Source of the DNA: Agromyces aurantiacus
GTDB taxonomy: Bacteria; Actinomycetota; Actinomycetes; Actinomycetales; Microbacteriaceae
Assembly: GCF_016907355.1 (NCBI RefSeq)
Contig: NZ_JAFBBW010000001.1
Coordinates: 372,001 to 436,000 of the forward strand
Direction: 5' to 3'
DNA: 64,000 bases
The number at the start of each line of letters is the position of its first letter. Positions within the stretch are counted from its first letter, which is position 1. The position numbers and the translations under genes were made by a program. Under the pieces are notes generated by a model, which saw nothing but the letters and a program-made list of their open reading frames with translations, was not told the DNA's origin and made no database searches. Below, in pieces: positions 20,530-28,272 of the stretch.

Positions 20530-23049
20530 TCAGTCGAAGACGGCCGCCGCCTCCTCCTCGTCGACGTCGAGCGAGAGCGTGGGGATCGACGCCGTGAGCA
20601 GGGTGCCGTCGGCGCGGCGCGCGCCTCGGACGTTCTGCATCGTGGGAGCGCCGACACGCCGTGCGCCGTGCCCGTCGAGCGGCACGCTCACCGGGGCGCC
20701 GGCGGTGATCAGCACGGGCTCCCCGCGCACCTCGAGCGGCACGACCGCCTCGGCGTCGCCCACCTCCACCTCGAAGCGGATCGCGTCGGGGGTGAGGTCG
20801 ACGCGGACGCGGCTGCCGCGGATGGTGAGCCGGAACGTCAGCCGGTTCCATCCGTCGGGCAGGCGCGGATCGAACGTGAAGCGGCCGTTGTGGTCGCGGA
20901 ACCCGCCGAAGCCCGAGACCAGCCCGGCCCAGACCCCGCCGGTCGAGGCGACGTGCACGCCGTCGGCCGCGTTGTGGTGCAGGTCGGCGAGGTCGACGAA
21001 CAGGGCCGAGCGGAAGTACCGCAGCGCGAGCTCGTGGTAGCCGACCTCCGACGCGATGATCGACTGCACGACCGCGGACAGCGTCGAGTCGCCCGTGGTC
21101 AGCGGGTCGTAGTACTCGAAGTCGGCGAGCTTCTCCTCGGTGGAGAACCGGTCGCCCTGCAGGTAGAGGGCGAGCACGACGTCGGCCTGCTTGAGCACCT
21201 GGAAGCGGTAGATGACCAGCGGGTGGTAGTGCAGCAGCAGCGGCAGGTGGCTCTCGGGCGTGTGCTCGAGGTCCCACAGTTCCTTCTCGAGGAATGCGGC
21301 ATCCTGCGGGTGCACGCCGAGCTTGTCGTCGAACGGGATGTGCATGTGCGCGGCCGCGCGACGCCAGCTGGCGACCTCGGCGGGCGTGACGCCGAGCCGC
21401 TCGATGAGCCGCTTGTGCGATTCGGGGTCGTGCACCTGCAGGTTGTCGACGGCGGCCGCGGCGGCGGCGAGGTTGGCCCGCGCCATGACGTTCGTGTAGA
21501 GGTTGTCGTTCACCACGGTGGTGTACTCGTCGGGCCCGGTGACGCCGTGGATGTGGAACACGTCGTCGGTGTTCGTGCGCCAGAAGCCGAGGTCCTCCCA
21601 CATGCGGGCGGTCTCGACGAGGATGTCGATCGCCCCGCGGGCGAGGAAGTCGGCGTCGCCGGTGGCGGCCACGTACTGGCACAGCGCGAAGGCGATGTCG
21701 GCGTCGATGTGGTACTGCGCGGTGCCGGCCGCGTAGTACGCACTCGACTCGAGCCCGTTGATCGTGCGCCACGGGAAGAGCGCGCCGCGCTGGTTCAGCT
21801 CGAGCGCGCGCGCCCGGGCGGCGTCGAGCATGCGCTGCCGGAACCGGAGCACGTTGCGTGCGACGATCGGCGCCGTGTAGCTGAGGTACGGCATCACGTA
21901 GATCTCGGAGTCCCAGAAGTAGTGGCCGCCGTACCCCGAGCCCGACACGCCCTTCGCGGCGACGCCACCGCCGTCGGTGCGGGCGGTGGCCTGCGCGAGC
22001 TGGAAGAGGTTCCACCGCGTGGCCTGCTGCAACTCGGGCTGCCCGTCGATCTCGACGTCGGACCGGGCCCAGAAGTCGTCGAGCCACGCGCGCTGCTGCG
22101 CGAACAACTCGCCGACGCCGACCTCCTCGCCGCGGTCGAGGGTGCGGTCGCAGCGGTCGACGAGCTCGCGCGCAGGGACCTTGCGGGCCGTGTGGTAGCT
22201 GATGAGCTTGGTGATCCGGATCGGCACGCCCTTCTGCGCGCGCACCCGGTAGATGTGCTTGGCGAGGTCGTCGCCGATCGACCCGGTCTCGGTGAACTCG
22301 TTGGCGGTCTCGATCGAGTGCAGCGCCCCGACGGAGATCGCCATCTTCGAGTTCGTGGTCTGGTAGCCGAGCATGTACCGGCCGCCGTCGCGACGCTGCA
22401 CGCGCGGCTGGAGCACGCGCTCGGTGAACATCTCGGCCTTGCGCGGGTCGAAGCTGCCGGGCGCCTCGGTGACGCCGCTACGGTACTCGTCACGGCCGTC
22501 CTGCCGATTGAGGATCTGGCTCGAGATGGTCACCGCGGCGTCGGCGTCGAGCAGTTCGACCTCGTAGTCGATGACTCCGAGGTGGCGGTCGGTGAAACTG
22601 ACCATGCGGCGGCTCGTGATGAGCACGCGCTTGCCCGACGGCGTGCGCCATTCGATGCGCCGGCTCAGCGCGCCGAGCCGGAAGTCGAGTCGGCGCTCGT
22701 ACGACATGATCTCGGCCTCGGTGATCACGAGGGGCTCGTCGTCGACGTAGAGACGGATGATCTTCGCATCGGGCGCGTTGACGATGGTCTGCCCGACGCG
22801 GGCGAAGCCGAACGCCTCCTCCGCGTGGCGGATGGGCCAGGTCTCGTGGAAGCCGTTCACGAACGTGCCGTGCATGTGGCCGTCGCGGCCCTCCTCGACG
22901 TTGCCGCGGAGGCCGAGGTAGCCGTTGCCGACTGCGAACAGCGTCTCGGTGCGGCCCATGTCGTCGACGCCGAACCCGGTCTCGACGAGCGCCCACTCGT
23001 CGACGGGGAAGACGGTGCGGTTCAGGGGATCGGTGTCGGCGAACCTCAT
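20530..23049 (-). CDS. glycoside hydrolase family 65 disaccharide phosphorylase
   Basis: 839 residues with the GH65 layout: N-terminal beta-sandwich, helical linker, alpha6/alpha6 barrel and C-terminal beta domain. The general acid is Glu508 in TGPDEY, preceded by the conserved HYFWDSEIYVMPY (376-388). The KQADVVLALYL segment belongs to the phosphate site. Members split maltose, trehalose, kojibiose or nigerose with phosphate, giving beta-glucose 1-phosphate; the exact sugar cannot be told. The start overlaps the mutase stop (ATGA), forming a two-gene operon. Confidence 0.93.
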   Translation of the reverse strand: MRFADTDPLNRTVFPVDEWALVETGFGVDDMGRTETLFAVGNGYLGLRGNVEEGRDGHMHGTFVNGFHETWPIRHAEEAFGFARVGQTIVNAPDAKIIRLYVDDEPLVITEAEIMSYERRLDFRLGALSRRIEWRTPSGKRVLITSRRMVSFTDRHLGVIDYEVELLDADAAVTISSQILNRQDGRDEYRSGVTEAPGSFDPRKAEMFTERVLQPRVQRRDGGRYMLGYQTTNSKMAISVGALHSIETANEFTETGSIGDDLAKHIYRVRAQKGVPIRITKLISYHTARKVPARELVDRCDRTLDRGEEVGVGELFAQQRAWLDDFWARSDVEIDGQPELQQATRWNLFQLAQATARTDGGGVAAKGVSGSGYGGHYFWDSEIYVMPYLSYTAPIVARNVLRFRQRMLDAARARALELNQRGALFPWRTINGLESSAYYAAGTAQYHIDADIAFALCQYVAATGDADFLARGAIDILVETARMWEDLGFWRTNTDDVFHIHGVTGPDEYTTVVNDNLYTNVMARANLAAAAAAVDNLQVHDPESHKRLIERLGVTPAEVASWRRAAAHMHIPFDDKLGVHPQDAAFLEKELWDLEHTPESHLPLLLHYHPLVIYRFQVLKQADVVLALYLQGDRFSTEEKLADFEYYDPLTTGDSTLSAVVQSIIASEVGYHELALRYFRSALFVDLADLHHNAADGVHVASTGGVWAGLVSGFGGFRDHNGRFTFDPRLPDGWNRLTFRLTIRGSRVRVDLTPDAIRFEVEVGDAEAVVPLEVRGEPVLITAGAPVSVPLDGHGARRVGAPTMQNVRGARRADGTLLTASIPTLSLDVDEEEAAAVFD

Positions 23050-23879
23050 GCTCGGCCCTCTCCCTCGTCTCGAGACCGATCGGATGTCGCTCCGGCGCGT
23101 GCGAGCGCCGGGATCAGCTCGTCGAGCTCGTCGACGATCACGTCGGCACCGAGCTCGGCGAGCACGTCGCGACCCACGCCGCGGTCGACGCCGATCACCA
23201 GGCCGAAGGGCCCGGTCGCACCGGCCCGCACGCCCGATTCCGCGTCTTCGACGACCGCGCACTGCTCGGCGGGCACGCCGAGCAGTTCGGCGGCGCGGAC
23301 GAACGTGTCGGGCGCGGGCTTGCCGGGCAGGCCCTCCTTCGCGGCGACCGCGCCGTCGACGACGACCTCGAACCGGTCGGCCAGACCCGCCGCCTCGAGC
23401 ACCGCCGGGGCGTTCTTCGAGCTCGACACGACCGCGACCGCACCGCCGGCGCGCTCGATCGCATCGAGGAACGCCACGCTCGCGGGATACGGGGCCACGC
23501 CCTCCTCGGCGAGCGTCGCGTTGAACGCCTCGTTCTTGCGGTTGCCCAAGCCGTGCACGGTCTCCTCGGTCGCGGCATCCGTCACGTCGCCTTCGGGCAG
23601 CCGGATGTCGCGGCTCGCGAGGAGGGAACGCACGCCGTCGTAGCGGGGCTTGCCGTCGATGTGGGCGAAGTAGTCGGCGTCGCGGTAGGGGCTCGCCCCG
23701 TGCGCTTCGAGGAACGGGGTGAACAGGCGCGCCCACGCGTGCATGTGCACGACCGCCGTCGGCGTCAGCACGCCGTCGAGGTCGAACAGCCAACCGCGGA
23801 TGCCGCCGAGGTCGACCTCGGCCGGTGAGGCGGGCGCGGTCCGGTTCGCGCGCTCGCTGGCGTCGCGGGGGTGGGTCAC
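23046..23879 (-). CDS. beta-phosphoglucomutase family HAD phosphatase
   Basis: 277 residues. HAD motif I is DLDGVL with Asp33 and Asp35; VVSSSKN is motif II, GKPAPDTF motif III and VVEDAESG motif IV. It converts beta-glucose 1-phosphate from the GH65 enzyme into glucose 6-phosphate. GTG 23879 is chosen because AAAGGA stands at proper distance. The frame is open far upstream, through the tRNA-Leu antisense strand and into the integrase, but that is a by-product of the insertion. Confidence 0.92.
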   Translation of the reverse strand: MTHPRDASERANRTAPASPAEVDLGGIRGWLFDLDGVLTPTAVVHMHAWARLFTPFLEAHGASPYRDADYFAHIDGKPRYDGVRSLLASRDIRLPEGDVTDAATEETVHGLGNRKNEAFNATLAEEGVAPYPASVAFLDAIERAGGAVAVVSSSKNAPAVLEAAGLADRFEVVVDGAVAAKEGLPGKPAPDTFVRAAELLGVPAEQCAVVEDAESGVRAGATGPFGLVIGVDRGVGRDVLAELGADVIVDELDELIPALARAGATSDRSRDEGEGRA

Positions 23880-24053
23880 GGGCGATCCTTTCGATGGGGG
23901 AGGACGGTGGGCGCCGGTGCCGGTAGTCAAGGCTATGCCTGCGGTCCGGCGCGGGTCGAGGGGCGTCCTCGACTCGGAGCGGATGCGGAGCCTCGAGCCG
24001 GCTGTGGAGGGGGAGTCGCACGGCCGGGTGACGGATGCCACGCGCAGGTATGT

Positions 24054-24059
24054 TAGTCT
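24054..24059 (+). promoter_or_regulatory. -10 element for tRNA-Leu
   Basis: TAGTCT as before tRNA-Ile; a TATGTT overlaps it just upstream. It lies about 35 nt before the tRNA. Confidence 0.4.
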
Positions 24060-24094
24060 CGGTTGGCTGGTCCGCACCTGGTGCGGAGCGGTAT

Positions 24095-24178
24095 GCGCAA
24101 GTGGCGGAATAGGCAGACGCGCACGGTTCAGGTCCGTGTGCCCGTGAGGGCGTGGGGGTTCAACTCCCCCCTTGCGCA
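24095..24178 (+). tRNA. tRNA-Leu (CAG)
   Basis: 84 nt class II tRNA with a long variable arm. The acceptor GCGCAAG pairs with CTTGCGC at 24171-24177. The anticodon stem CACGG/CCGTG encloses TTCAGGT, anticodon CAG at 24129-24131. CCA is encoded at 24179-24181. The element joins the chromosome 12 bases after the CCA, so the tRNA is untouched. Confidence 0.97.
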
Positions 24179-24193
24179 CCATAGGAGGCTTAC

Positions 24194-24197
24194 TGCA
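24194..24197. other. attL core of the integrated element
   Basis: TGCA in the context ACTGCAATC. The left half (AC) belongs to the chromosome and the right half (ATC) to the element. Joined with attR it rebuilds attB ACTGCAGT and attP GATTGCAATC, both perfect palindromes around GC. Inferred, not tested. Confidence 0.75.
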
Positions 24198-26027
24198 ATC
24201 ACCCTGGGAATGCAGGGCGGTAAGCAGGTCTCCTACGGTTACATCGAACAGGTCACCCTTCGGGGTGGCCTGTTCGGCGTTTAGAGGGCTTCTGCGGGCC
24301 AGTTCGGTCTCTGCCGCACGCGTAGCCGTTTCGAGGGCTTGTCCGGCCTGGAGGGCCGTCCAGCCGCGTTCAGCGGCCAGCAACTCGACGAGCGGCGAGG
24401 TGAGTTCGTCGCCGATGACTTCATCATTGACGACGTAGATGCGATGAAAGAGCGCCTGATTCAGTTGGCGCCGCGTGTCGTCGGATGCCCGTCGATACAA
24501 CTCGTGCGGATCGCCCAGCAGTTCGAGGTGGGCATTGATGTACGCGAGCGCCCCGTCCAGATCCTGCTCCACGCCTCCAAGTTGCGCGGTCAGCTTGTCG
24601 CGGTGCCGGGTGATCTCGTGGAGCTTCGCCTTGATCCGTGCGGTTGGAACCTCGCCGTCCGCGGCGAGGTCAATCAGGTTCTCCTCTTTGACCGCGAGCT
24701 GACGCAGCTGAGTTTCGAGCTGCTGCCGCAAGAGTTGTTGCGCGCGGGCTTTGTCCGCGACGGCCGATTCAAGGCGCTCCCGCACGGCGGTGATGAATTC
24801 GTCGCTGAGCTGAATGGTCCTGTAGTGCGCTTCGATAGCGCGTTCAACCCGCTCCATATTGGAGTACGGGGCGTCACAGACGTGGTCCTGGACGCCGCGG
24901 CAAAAGAAGTAGGCGTATTCGCCACCGTTGCGCCCGGTCGCTCGCATGATGATCATGCGCTTGATGACGTGGTCTTCGAGCCGGCATCGTCCGCACCAGA
25001 TCGTGCCCTTGAGGTAGTGGTCGTTCTTGATGCGCCGTTCGCCGGACTTGTTTCGCGCATCGAGCAGCGTCTGGACCTGCTCGAATAGTTCTGAATCGAT
25101 GAGCGGCTCGTGGCGTCCGTCGTACGTCTCACCCTTGTACTCGACCTCGCCGAGGTAGTACCGGTCGCGGAGCATCCGCTGAACCTTCGAGACCCCTATC
25201 GGTGCGGCGGGGCGCGCTGCGGTCGGCCGGGAGCTAAGCCCCCGGTCGGCGAGTTCGGTAGTGATGTCATCGAGGGTGTACTTGCCGGAGGCATAGAGCT
25301 CGAACGCCAGCTTGACGAACGGCGCGCGCTGGGGGTCCACCGCGACGGAGCGGATCTCACGGCCGTCGATCCGTTCCAGAGTGTTGAGATAGCCGATCGG
25401 TGCTCGGCCGAGCGTGCCGCCGTTCTTCGCCTTCTGACCCATCTTGTACGAGATGTCGGCGCCGTCGGCTGCAGATCGGTACTGATTGAAGGTCGCCAGG
25501 ATGCCGTGCATCAGCTGCCCCTCAGGGGTGTTGTCGATCTGTTCTGTCGCCGAGACGAGGGTGACCCCTCTCTTCTGAAGGTCGGCCATGACGATCGCAT
25601 CGTCGAGGCGGTTGCGAGTGAACCTGCTGAGCTTGTGGACGATGACATAGTCGACGTCGCGTTCGCGGCGAATGCGTTCCAGCATCTGCTGGAACGCAAC
25701 GCGCTTTGTCATCTCGGTGCCGGACCGGCCGGGTTCGACGTACTCGCCGACGATGGTCAGGCCGAGTTGGTCGGCCTTGCGGGTGCACGCGACCCGCTGC
25801 GCAGGAATGGAAATGCCCTCTGGGTCGTAGTCGGTGTTCACCTGTCCTTTGGATGAGACACGGAGGTAGATGACGGCTCGCGTCCCAGGCGGCGCTTCGA
25901 TGTTGCTGATCAGTGGTGTCATCTCGGGCGATGCGTCGTCGTCGACGTCGCGTTCCTCGATCGTCGGGTTGAGTCGTGGTGGTGCGGCGGCGAAAACCCC
26001 CGGTGATCGGCTACTTCTAATGTTCAT
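24195..26027 (-). CDS. large serine integrase, element-encoded 611 residues, no stop before attL
   Basis: Resolvase domain from about residue 50 with catalytic Ser58 in YLRVSSKGQ, then a recombinase domain, a zinc-ribbon (TIWCGRC ... YFFCRGVQDHVC) and a coiled-coil region. ATG 26027 follows AGGGAGG at 7 nt; upstream starts lack this. There is no stop codon inside the element: codon 611 (TGC, 24195-24197) contains the predicted crossover. In the integrated form the frame runs on antisense through tRNA-Leu and into the phosphomutase gene. In the circle it would continue into the 127-residue tail at 46233-46619, giving 738 residues. Confidence 0.9.
24245..24276 (+). terminator. UUCG-tetraloop hairpin downstream of tRNA-Leu, inside integrase frame
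   Basis: A 14-bp stem (CGAACAGGTCACCC with its partner at 24263-24276, one G:T pair) closed by TTCG. It starts 64 nt after the tRNA CCA and lies in the antisense of integrase codons. It is well placed to end the tRNA-Leu transcript in the integrated state. Confidence 0.6.
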
Positions 26028-26163
26028 GCTGGGCCCTCCCTCGGCTAAGTCCTCCGGATTAACGCTCTTTGTGCCCGGGAAGTCCAGTCCTTCCGGGCCT
26101 TCCACGGCCACTTCAACGGTTCCGACCGGGGTCGACCGAGTGTTGTGGTTTTCACGTCGCTCA

Positions 26164-26976
26164 TCATGTGTTGAAGACATGGATTTGCCAGCCTTCGGAG
26201 ACGATGTCGTATGCCTCGCGGACGTGATCCTCGATGACCTGATAGTCGATCGCGATGGCCGCCTGCGGGAGCCCGCGAATGTCGGTCAGATGCCGCAGTT
26301 CATCCTCGAGGCCGTCGAGTTCGGCGAGCTCACGGAGGGCATCCTCGATGTAGTTGAAGCTGCCGACGTGACTCTCCCGGTATGACTCGACGAGGTTCGG
26401 GTCGGCGGCGTTGACGTCTGGCAGAGTCAGAAATGCTCGGAAGGCGAACTCTTGGTATTCATCGAGGGCTTGGACACGTGCACCGAGGCCGATGATCTCC
26501 CGCGCGCTGAGATTGGCGGGCACGTGCGCACGTTGATCACCGCCGTTCACGGGCAGGTCCGTTCGTACCAGGAGTCGGTCGAGAACGGGGTCGAGCTGCT
26601 CGGCCATGAAGCGCCGTTCGCTGCCGATGCCCTCGCGCCAGACGAGGAAGGTGCCGAACCAGTCGATCCACCGCTTCACCTCAGTTGGCGTGTCGGGATC
26701 GTTGTAGAGGTCGAGGTACTCCTCGCGCAGCGCGAGGTAACCCCCGACCCCCGTATTCGCGAACCGGGCGAGAGCGCTATCTTCGCCCTCGGCGCGCGCG
26801 AGCGCTTCGGCGATGTGCCGGGCAGTGTCGAGGTCGATTTCGCGGTGAGCTTCGGCCGCAGCGCTGAGGCCGGCCTCGACACGCTCTTCGAGCGGCGGTT
26901 CCTGGTTCTCTGACTGCTCGGGAAGAGCGAGGGGACGCTCTGGCTCGTGCGCTGGTCGGGGATCATGCTCGCTCAT
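26164..26976 (-). CDS. ArdA-like antirestriction protein (tentative)
   Basis: 270 residues, strongly acidic. The C-terminal 85 residues follow the ArdA pattern: ESYRESHVGSFNYIEDALREL, then a variable part, then IDYQVIEDHVREAYDIV and a terminal IHVF. ArdA proteins mimic DNA and block type I restriction enzymes, helping mobile DNA enter a host. The N-terminal half resembles the adjacent 97-residue protein. Start overlaps that gene's stop (ATGA). Family assignment rests on motif pattern only. Confidence 0.5.
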   Translation of the reverse strand: MSEHDPRPAHEPERPLALPEQSENQEPPLEERVEAGLSAAAEAHREIDLDTARHIAEALARAEGEDSALARFANTGVGGYLALREEYLDLYNDPDTPTEVKRWIDWFGTFLVWREGIGSERRFMAEQLDPVLDRLLVRTDLPVNGGDQRAHVPANLSAREIIGLGARVQALDEYQEFAFRAFLTLPDVNAADPNLVESYRESHVGSFNYIEDALRELAELDGLEDELRHLTDIRGLPQAAIAIDYQVIEDHVREAYDIVSEGWQIHVFNT

Positions 26977-27266
26977 GATCGGCTCCCGGTGGCGAGGATG
27001 TGACGGCCGAGGGCGTCGACCCAGCCCTCCTGTTCGAGTGGCACGCGGAGGTCATTGAGCTCGCGTAGCGTGCTCTCAGCGTCGAGCTCGCCTTCGGACG
27101 CAAACCGTTCGAGTGCGGTGCCGGGGCCTTCATGGAGGCTGGCTGCGATCAGCCGGGCAAGCGTTTCCGAGCGTGCCTCGGGGTCTAGGGCGAGCCCGAG
27201 TTCGATGAGCTGTCGCGCTGTGCCTGATTGGTCCGGCGTCGCGTGGGTGATGGTTGATGAGTTCAT
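26973..27266 (-). CDS. small acidic protein, similar to N-terminus of the ArdA-like neighbour
   Basis: 97 residues. ALERFASEGELDAESTLRELNDL lines up with ALARFANTGVGGYLALREEYLDL of the next gene, and both continue into a W-containing segment, so the two look paralogous. AAAGGAGG precedes ATG. It lies 18 bases after the replication-relaxation gene. Function unknown; a partner or decoy in antirestriction is inference. Confidence 0.6.
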   Translation of the reverse strand: MNSSTITHATPDQSGTARQLIELGLALDPEARSETLARLIAASLHEGPGTALERFASEGELDAESTLRELNDLRVPLEQEGWVDALGRHILATGSRS

Positions 27267-27284
27267 GAGTAACCTCCTTTCGGA

Positions 27285-28106
27285 TTAGGTGGTGGCGCTC
27301 GTCGGGTAGGGGGCGAGCTGTCCAAGCGTCTGCTCGGGAGTGATGATCCAGAACAGGTCGGGGTCTAGCATCTGGTCTTCGGTGATGGCCTGGCGGAGCA
27401 GATCGGCGCGCTTCAGCGTCGGAACGATCCAGACGACCGCGGGGAAGAGCCCACGCTGTATCTGCTCGGCACCGGTGCGGGCGTACTGCTGGTAGCGACG
27501 GCACTTTCGGATCAGGACAGAGACGCTTTCGGTTCCAAGGTCGACCTCGATGAACGAATGCGTTTCCGTGTCGTGGTCGGCGGTCACTGCCAGCAGATCC
27601 GGCTTCAACGTGACGACCTCTCCGCCTGCTGCGGTGAAGGGTCGCCAGCAGGCGGGTTCTGCCACGAGCTCGAGCAGTTCGAAGTGACCGGCGCCAGAAT
27701 GCTCCCGAAGCACGACCGAGACCTCGGCGACGGCGAGGGTATGGGCGGTGAACGCAAGTCCTGGCTCGAGGTATTGCTTGCGCGTGGTTTCGCCGCGCAG
27801 ATGGCGAAGGTGGCGGAGTCCTGCTGGACCGAGTTGCCAGATGGTGAGAGCTGACCCGTGCTCTATGCCGCCGATGCGCCGCTCCAGCCGGGCGACAGCA
27901 TTCAGCTCTTCGAGCCGGCCCAGGATGCGGGTGGTGCCGCGGGTGGCCGAGCGAGGCGTAGTGTGCGTGCCGAACGGCTGGGCTGGCAGGTGAAGTCGTT
28001 GGAGTTGCCGGGTCGTGAGGAGCCGATATTGCTCAAGGTCCTCAAGGATGCGTAGGTCGCGGGCGGTGAGGTGCCGCCCGAGGTCCCTGACACTCGCAGC
28101 GCTCAC
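27285..28106 (-). CDS. replication-relaxation family protein
   Basis: 273 residues. GTG 28106 follows AAGGAGG at 6 nt, and the upstream open frame has no such signal. The N-terminal winged-helix part (LTARDLRILEDLEQYRLLTTRQLQRLHL) and the core with KPDLLAV ... HSFIEVDLGTES match the replication-relaxation family common on actinobacterial integrative elements and plasmids. The exact biochemical role is unclear; the fold includes a nuclease-like D...E.D arrangement. Cotranscribed with the two genes downstream. Confidence 0.75.
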   Translation of the reverse strand: MSAASVRDLGRHLTARDLRILEDLEQYRLLTTRQLQRLHLPAQPFGTHTTPRSATRGTTRILGRLEELNAVARLERRIGGIEHGSALTIWQLGPAGLRHLRHLRGETTRKQYLEPGLAFTAHTLAVAEVSVVLREHSGAGHFELLELVAEPACWRPFTAAGGEVVTLKPDLLAVTADHDTETHSFIEVDLGTESVSVLIRKCRRYQQYARTGAEQIQRGLFPAVVWIVPTLKRADLLRQAITEDQMLDPDLFWIITPEQTLGQLAPYPTSATT

Positions 28107-28272
28107 GGCAGACCTCCTTCCCGGTCGAAGTCCGCTGCAAAGCGGCGGGAGTCCCTTGCTGAAAGTGACGAAAGCCGCCTCAAAACGGGCGGACGGGGCG
28201 GTGGGTGTTCCGGATGAAGGGAACAGCGACGGGAACATCGACGCGAACACTCCGACGTCACGAGAAGGCTCG
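28107..28272. other. intergenic segment between coupling ATPase and replication-relaxation gene
   Basis: 166 bases. It provides the AAGGAGG of the downstream gene. I see no convincing promoter or hairpin here, so readthrough from the ATPase gene is plausible. Confidence 0.4.

Noticed and set aside
20479..23643. 1054-codon open frame on the plus strand
   Set aside because: Antisense shadow of the GH65/phosphomutase genes; Arg/Val/Asp-biased composition with no domain. Similar shadows at gyrA and the kinase operon were also dropped.
24095..24181. Insertion directly into tRNA-Leu with a duplicated 3' end
   Set aside because: No copy of the tRNA 3' end exists at the right boundary. The shared core is 12 bp beyond the CCA and the integrase is of the serine type.
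23046..26180. Genuine integrase-phosphomutase fusion protein
   Set aside because: The phosphomutase has its own ribosome-binding site and GTG start, and its partner GH65 gene is intact. The long frame arises at the att junction.
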